64,000 nucleotides of DNA. Origin: Epiperipatus broadwayi. Lineage: Eukaryota > Onychophora > Udeonychophora > Euonychophora > Peripatidae. The position numbers and the translations under genes were made by a program. Below are positions 58,760 through 64,000 of this stretch, piece by piece; positions within the stretch are counted from its first letter, which is position 1, and each line of letters opens with the position of its first letter. Under the pieces are notes generated by a model that did no database searches, had not been told where the DNA came from, and saw only the letters and a list, made by a program, of their open reading frames with translations. The stretch is from assembly GCA_028023455.1 (NCBI GenBank), contig JAQFVV010012434.1:5736264-5800263 (forward strand), given 5' to 3'.

Positions 58760-60881
58760 GCATGGGTAAGAGACACCATTGTGCAAGCTAACTTTTACCA
58801 CCTCTGATCCCATAGAACAGAGCCAGCCAGAAAATAATATGATGGCACAAGATGTTAGGCCTGTATTATCTATATGTTTTATGAAAATTAAAAAATAAAA
58901 TATTTTATCACATGTTAAATGAAACTATGAGTCCTTTCTTTTCTGCCAAAACTCTGTAATTTGTAGACCCTACAATGAATATCTTAAGTGAAGCAATACA
59001 ATTGTAGAAGTATTGATTATGCAGTAATGCAGATTTTTCAGTTATGTTGTTTACTTAAATATTTCACAATATTCTGATTATATTAATATGAAACAACATA
59101 AGTCAAAAATATTTCTCTTTGATAGCATTTTTATATATTGAATTAAAATTTACAAAATAAATAAATTAGGCTGATATTATTAAGAGATTCACAAGAAAAC
59201 ATTGAAGAAAATACAATATATTTTTTGCATGATATGTATTTTATTTTGTTTTCTCAAACATTGATTCAAAATCATATTTATAATAAATAATTATTTATAC
59301 ATTGTAAATACCAATTTATGCAATTTCAATATATCTATATTTGAAAATAAAATAATTTATCTTTTTAAATATCTAAGTGTTTTGTATCATGTGAAAAAGA
59401 TCCTCCAATCCTATAAAGTAAAATTAATACAAAATGAATTCTATATAATTTTGTTTACCAAAAAATGCCATATAATATTAAAAAAATTCTAATTATTTAT
59501 ACTTTTACCTTTGTATTAATGTATTAACTCTGTAGACTTTGGTGACCACATTGTGATAAATAAAGATGAGTTTTAACTAGGTTGACTCTAACCAACATAT
59601 TAATTAGTTAAAAATAACTAGTTTTTTACTTGATTCATTCAGTATCACTCATGCATAATTTATTATATTTTCTATTAACAAAGTTAGTTTTTTAAATATT
59701 TGTTCAATAATAAAATACTTATGCAAGCAATTTCATGATTTAATTTTTTGTATGCTTTTTATTTCAATTTAAAAACTTAGTCACACTATTTAGTCAGGAA
59801 TCTAGGGATTTTAAGGATTTACATTGCACTTATTTAAGGAAAGAAATTTTTACACTTACATTGTTTAGTCTATAAATTTTTAGAAGACATTATGTCATGC
59901 ATTGCATTTTCTTTTGTTTGATGATAAATTATAATTTAAAAAATCAAATGATTGGTTTCTTCCATTAGTATAGTAAACCCTTTTGTAGGCATTTTCCCAA
60001 TAGAAGGGTTACAAATGATGTTGTACAAATGTTACAATTAACAGAAGGGCATTAAATAAGAATAATGTTTTAATGAAATGTGAGCAATAATATCTTTTTA
60101 AAAAAATTGTTTTTACTAATTCTGTTTTCTTTGGATTTGGACATCATGTATTCAGATACTTTTATAGACCAATTACAAATTTTAACCAAATAACAAATTC
60201 CATAACAGTCCAAATCCAATGAAAAGCAGATTAATAAAATATATAAAAAAATTGTATCAGTTTTTTAAAAAAGGTAATTTTTGTATTAAAAAGAAAAAAA
60301 AAAGATAACATTGATGTTAAAAAAAAAGATTAAGTGACATTGGAATCAATCCCCAACCCATATATTCAGGTTCAGATACTCTTATCCTACAATCATACTA
60401 AACACATGATAGAAAAGTTTACAAAACATGAATAATAAATTAAATTAACTTCCATGCATAATTATTATGAGGTAACATTTTAAATCAGTTTATTTTTAAA
60501 TAAATTATTAATAGTAATGTGTAATTTTAATATAAATTAAGATGTTTAAGTAAAATTGATTTGGAAATCTAAATATTTTCATTTACATATAAATTTTATT
60601 AATCATTATAGTAATATGGTATTATTTTGCTCAATTTAGCACAATGGTAAACCATATAATGTTTAGTACATTTCAAACAATTGTCACAAGTCTAAATAAA
60701 AAAATAATCCTCTTATATTTAAATAAAAAATATTTGCAATCAGAACATGTTTCTAGTAATGGAGTGATTCTGAAGTCTAAACATTTTCAAATATGTATAT
60801 ATTTTATTACTTACCACAGCAAAAAAGTGCTCATTTATTTGATATAACTCAAGGGTAGAATATGTATTATTTTATATATTT

Positions 60882-61125
60882 TGAATCAATAGTAACAAAT
60901 GTAAATATATTAATTTATTAAGCGCAAGCAGTTGATATAATAACATGAAAAGCTGAAATCTTTGATAGGAGTGTCTTAAAAATGCTTATATGACAGCCAA
61001 TCAGATGTAATAATGACTGCATAGGAAACTTTCAAATCAAAACACAAGCCTTTCACATTATTATTATTATATCATCTGCTTGCGCTTAATAAATTAATAT
61101 ATTTACATTTGTTACTATTGATTCA
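60882..61125. mobile_element. MITE with 50-bp perfect inverted arms
   Basis: 60882-60931 and 61076-61125 are exact reverse complements over 50 bases (TGAATCAATAGTAACAAATG, then AAATATATTAATTTATTAAG, then CGCAAGCAG). Imperfect complementarity extends inward. The central 94 bp carries TGACAGCCAATCAGATGTAA. It sits inside repeat R copy B and is absent from copy A. Confidence 0.8.
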
Positions 61126-61319
61126 TTGGATTTGAAAATTACTTCGCAGTAAATCGAAAGATTTCACATTGTTTATTTAAATATAATATTTAGTGAATTA
61201 AATGTGACGGTGTTTAAAGTTTCATGCTCTTATTTCAAAATGCTTAAGACTGGCTTATTTATATATAAATTTAAATAAGGAAGAAGGTGGGAACCATCTT
61301 TTTCTTGTAAAATCTTTGC

Positions 61320-61431
61320 CTTGTGTTTTGACTTGAGAGTTTCCTATGCAGTCATTATTACATCTGATTGGCTGTCATATAAGCATTTTTAAGGTACTTC
61401 TGTCAAAGGTTTCAGCCTTTCACATTATTAA
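61320..61431. repeat. Inverted partial copy of the 60.9-kb MITE
   Basis: Reverse complement of 60936-61048, with TTACATCTGATTGGCTGTCA shared. It covers the centre and inner left arm of the neighbouring MITE, so it is a second, truncated copy in opposite orientation. Confidence 0.8.
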
Positions 61432-61560
61432 TATATTTTAAACAATTTAAATAAAAAAAAGTATTCAATCAAATCAAAGCATTTTTATTTACGTACAAAT
61501 TTTATTAATTATCACAGTGATTTGGCACTTCCATGGATAAATCACCTTTGTGCCATGCAT

Positions 61561-63670
61561 AATCCACACACACATGGAAGCCCTGTTGGTAATGACACTT
61601 TTGTTACTCGAACTTCTTATGATCACCCAAACAATAAAGTCATTAGAATATATTTATTTTATTTTTATCAGTAATAGTAGTATCATCAACATCATTATTC
61701 TTATTATAAAAACCTAAACCATATAATAATCCTTTCTCACAGTGGCAAGGCTTATTTGAAGCAGTGTGTATAGGTATCATCTACATGTGTGTTTTTTCTT
61801 GAATGTTTCAAGTTTTCTGACCTTATTTTATTTCCTCATCCAGCTTAAAAATAAATGCATACCAATTAATACTGGAAGAGTATATGGATAGTTATTAACC
61901 AATTACTTGAAAAAATCCTGATCTTAATTCGTCAATTGTCCTCTAAAACATTAACCTTAGATTATATACATTTCAGGCTTGTACATTTAAAATTTTTAAA
62001 AATTAACTTGGAAAAATAGCTTGTTTAACTATATCAAATATTCTTCAATCCGCTGCTAAATATCCTATTTCATATATAATAATAATAAATAAATTATTTT
62101 AAATTATATTACGGTTAACGCTCTTCCATTTCTTTTCTTTTAAAATAGAATAATACACTATTCCAGAAAAAATAATGAAAAAAAAAAGTACAAGGAAAGA
62201 AAATGTTTATGGAATGCAAACTGCATTAGGATATCCAGTACGGTAGCTTTAATTTTTTTTATATACGGGAAACATTTCTTTCAAATAAAATAAAATAAAA
62301 ACAAGTATAGCATTTAGTAAAGCTTGGACTTAGAAAGAAGTATCAGAATTTATTAATATCAGTAAAATTACTTGGATAAAAAAGGGTTAAAACAAACAAT
62401 TTTTCATTATACATGTAATTTAACTATTTCAAACTTGATTTTTTTTTTTAGATATGGTATTTTTTAAGACATTTATTTTTATTTCCTTAGCATTTCTTTT
62501 AAAAGTACATTGACTCTGTTTCTGCTTTTCAAAGACAATCCCTCCTGAGTTGTCAAATTTATGTCAAATCAATATGCTCTCCGTCTTTCTATCTATTCCT
62601 CCATTCAAACTTTCAGCCATACCTCTGGAGCCAAGCAGAATAAAACTCTGACCTCTTTTTATTTTATTTTGAAGGACAATCCCAATTTTTTTTTATTAGA
62701 TTCCTCAGTGCCAATTTTAAATCAATTTGTAGACTTTTAAAGAAACGTATTTTTTTTTTTTTTATTGTTTATATGTTTTCATTTTCAAAATAAAAATACA
62801 ACTTTGTAATTAAAAAAAAAAAATCTCATCATTGATCCATGCATCCTCTAGATTAACTTCTCATTATATCAACAGTAGCCAAACTACAGTTAGAGACCCA
62901 TGTATTAATTACTTTTGCAAATGCAATGTGCACCTTATGTAAATATGTTGGCTGCGTTTCTTTTTTAAAGCACAATTTGCAAAAAAAAATTATCTAAAAA
63001 ATTTTCATGTTTTATAATTATTATGGTTATTTAAAAAGAGTAATATTTTTTTATATCTTGTGGTTTTCAAAACAGTTTATATTATGCACATTTAACCACT
63101 CCTAATATATATAAAATACTTTAAAAAAGAAATAAACATTTTTGAACTATGGCATACATCAATATATTTTTTTTATGTTCATGAAATATTATGATTATTT
63201 TTAAAAAAAAAAGACTTCAATTTTAAAGTTATTAATTTTATCATTTACTAATGGTCAATAACTTGAATCAAATAATATTTCAAATTTTCATAGCTATAGA
63301 CAGAATACAATTATTCTCTTAACTGGTCAATCCCGAAACTTATTACTCGATACAATCACTAAGCTAATTGTAGAAATCAAAATTTTAATGGCTTTCTTTT
63401 TTTAAAAAAAGTAATAAAAAATCAATGACTTAGCCAAAGTTATAAACTACATTTGACCATCATCAACTGTAGTTTTCTTTCCTTCGAATCATCATAATAA
63501 ACTGGTTAATGTATCTTCATGTCATGCCTATGACCTGAGATTTGAATCCAGATTAGATAAAATGTGAAAATATCTTCAAATTCCAGACAGTTTATATTTT
63601 TTTAAATAACTAACTGATAATCAATATTATAACGATCCAAAACAGTGAAGACCGAATCTTACCATATCTG
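61561..63670. other. AT-rich sequence, no gene seen
   Basis: No gene or clear repeat in 2.1 kb; several poly-T and poly-A runs (for example 62749-62765). Confidence 0.4.
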
Positions 63671-63673
63671 CAC

Positions 63674-63692
63674 TACAAGGGCGCCATCTAGG
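63674..63692 (-). promoter_or_regulatory. CTCF-like motif
   Basis: The minus strand reads CCTAGATGGCGCCC, whose CTAGATGGCGC core matches the conserved 3' half of the bilaterian CTCF motif; the first three consensus positions are not matched. A G+C-rich 14-mer like this is rare in such AT-rich DNA. Binding is not shown, and a transposon origin is possible. Confidence 0.3.
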
Positions 63693-64000
63693 CATTTGAA
63701 CCTACAAAAATTTATAAAGTAGGCAGATACGCGATGTTAAGATTTCACTTTATTTATATTTAGACCGTTAGCCCATTGTCACTAGCTCAGCAGAGTAGCA
63801 GAGATTTATATTGATAAATTCTTATCTAAGAATATTTTTAATATTAAACAAAGAATAAAATAAGCCACTGCCATTAATTAACATATAAACAATATTTATT
63901 TACGCACATATATAATCATTTTAAATTTGAGGAATAACATTTATTATTTAGATTTTAATATCAAATTTAATTTAAATTATTATTTTAAGATTGTCGAGTA
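63693..64000. other. AT-rich sequence, no gene seen
   Basis: Nothing recognised. The part at 63760-63800 is moderately G+C-richer. Confidence 0.35.

Larger units (their letters stand above)
58760..61560 (-). repeat. Noncoding 2.3-kb repeat R, copy B
   Basis: Reverse-complement counterpart of 32480-34745, colinear over its whole length. Good matches lie at 58960-59040, 59870-60060, 60150-60260, 60580-60700 and 61490-61550. Compared with copy A it lacks the hammerhead insertion but contains MITE sequence at 60882-61431. There is no conserved open frame. Confidence 0.8.

Noticed and set aside
1-64000. CRISPR array, operon or prophage
   Set aside because: No regularly spaced repeats, ribosome binding sites or tightly packed genes; composition and transposons are those of an animal genome.

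Overview
The window is very AT-rich (roughly a quarter G+C by eye) eukaryotic, almost certainly animal, DNA from an intron or intergenic region of a large repeat-laden genome. There is no prokaryotic gene organisation. Almost every recognisable coding segment belongs to a transposable element: two LINE families, a mariner relic, two kinds of hAT and a LINE fragment. The mix of LINEs with an esterase domain, ZBED-type and ZMYM/TTF-type hATs, mariner, several tRNA-derived SINEs and hammerhead-ribozyme retroelements suggests an invertebrate. The lineage cannot be fixed from the sequence alone; AT-rich arachnids, cnidarians and molluscs all remain possible. The only candidate host coding sequence is one 64-bp internal exon at 14177-14240 on the + strand.

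Layout: 0.9-3.4 kb, decayed LINE of family 1 (I/Jockey-like). 8.3-8.5 kb, hammerhead SINE copy. 9.5-12.6 kb, decayed LINE of family 2. 13.3-15.4 kb, several SINEs, the candidate exon and an inverted pair of hammerhead SINEs. 16.1-18.2 kb, mariner relic whose 3' end is tandemly duplicated. 20.0-20.8 kb, LINE fragment. 21.9 kb, trinucleotide microsatellite. 22.4-22.9 kb, hAT deletion derivative with perfect 8-bp target duplication. 24.3-24.9 kb, inverted SINE pair. 25.1-26.3 kb, third family-1 LINE copy (minus strand). 26.5-26.9 kb, foldback element. 27.9-32.2 kb, family-2 LINE, nearly intact (minus strand): SGNH esterase, AP endonuclease, reverse transcriptase. 32.5-34.7 kb, copy A of a noncoding 2.3-kb repeat containing a hammerhead element. 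39.3-45.55 kb, apparently full-length family-1 LINE with ORF1 (zinc knuckles) and ORF2 (endonuclease-RT). 47.3-47.7 kb, palindromic TTAA-flanked MITE. 48.5-52.4 kb, SINEs, a hammerhead-like relic and a MITE with perfect 31-bp inverted repeats. 53.3-56.5 kb, decayed hAT transposase carrying a nested SINE-like repeat that itself carries a hAT MITE. 56.8 kb, young tRNA SINE. 58.8-61.6 kb, copy B of the 2.3-kb repeat (minus strand), holding a further MITE. The rest is unassigned AT-rich sequence.

The most interesting object is a small retroelement at 34158-34239. It carries a hammerhead ribozyme with every core position intact, a 5-bp stem II, a palindromic stem III and a complementary stem I. 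Three further, decayed copies occur in the window, two of them as a head-to-head inverted pair, and three of the four are joined to a tRNA-like segment. This resembles the retrozyme concept (small ribozyme-bearing non-autonomous retroelements mobilised by another element's RT). Next is the family-2 LINE, in which the esterase and the endonuclease-RT frames meet exactly at a run of nine A residues in -1 geometry. That implies either one fused esterase-EN-RT polyprotein or a programmed frameshift. The family-1 LINE has ETS-like and YY1-like motifs at its extreme 5' end, as expected for an internal TATA-less promoter.
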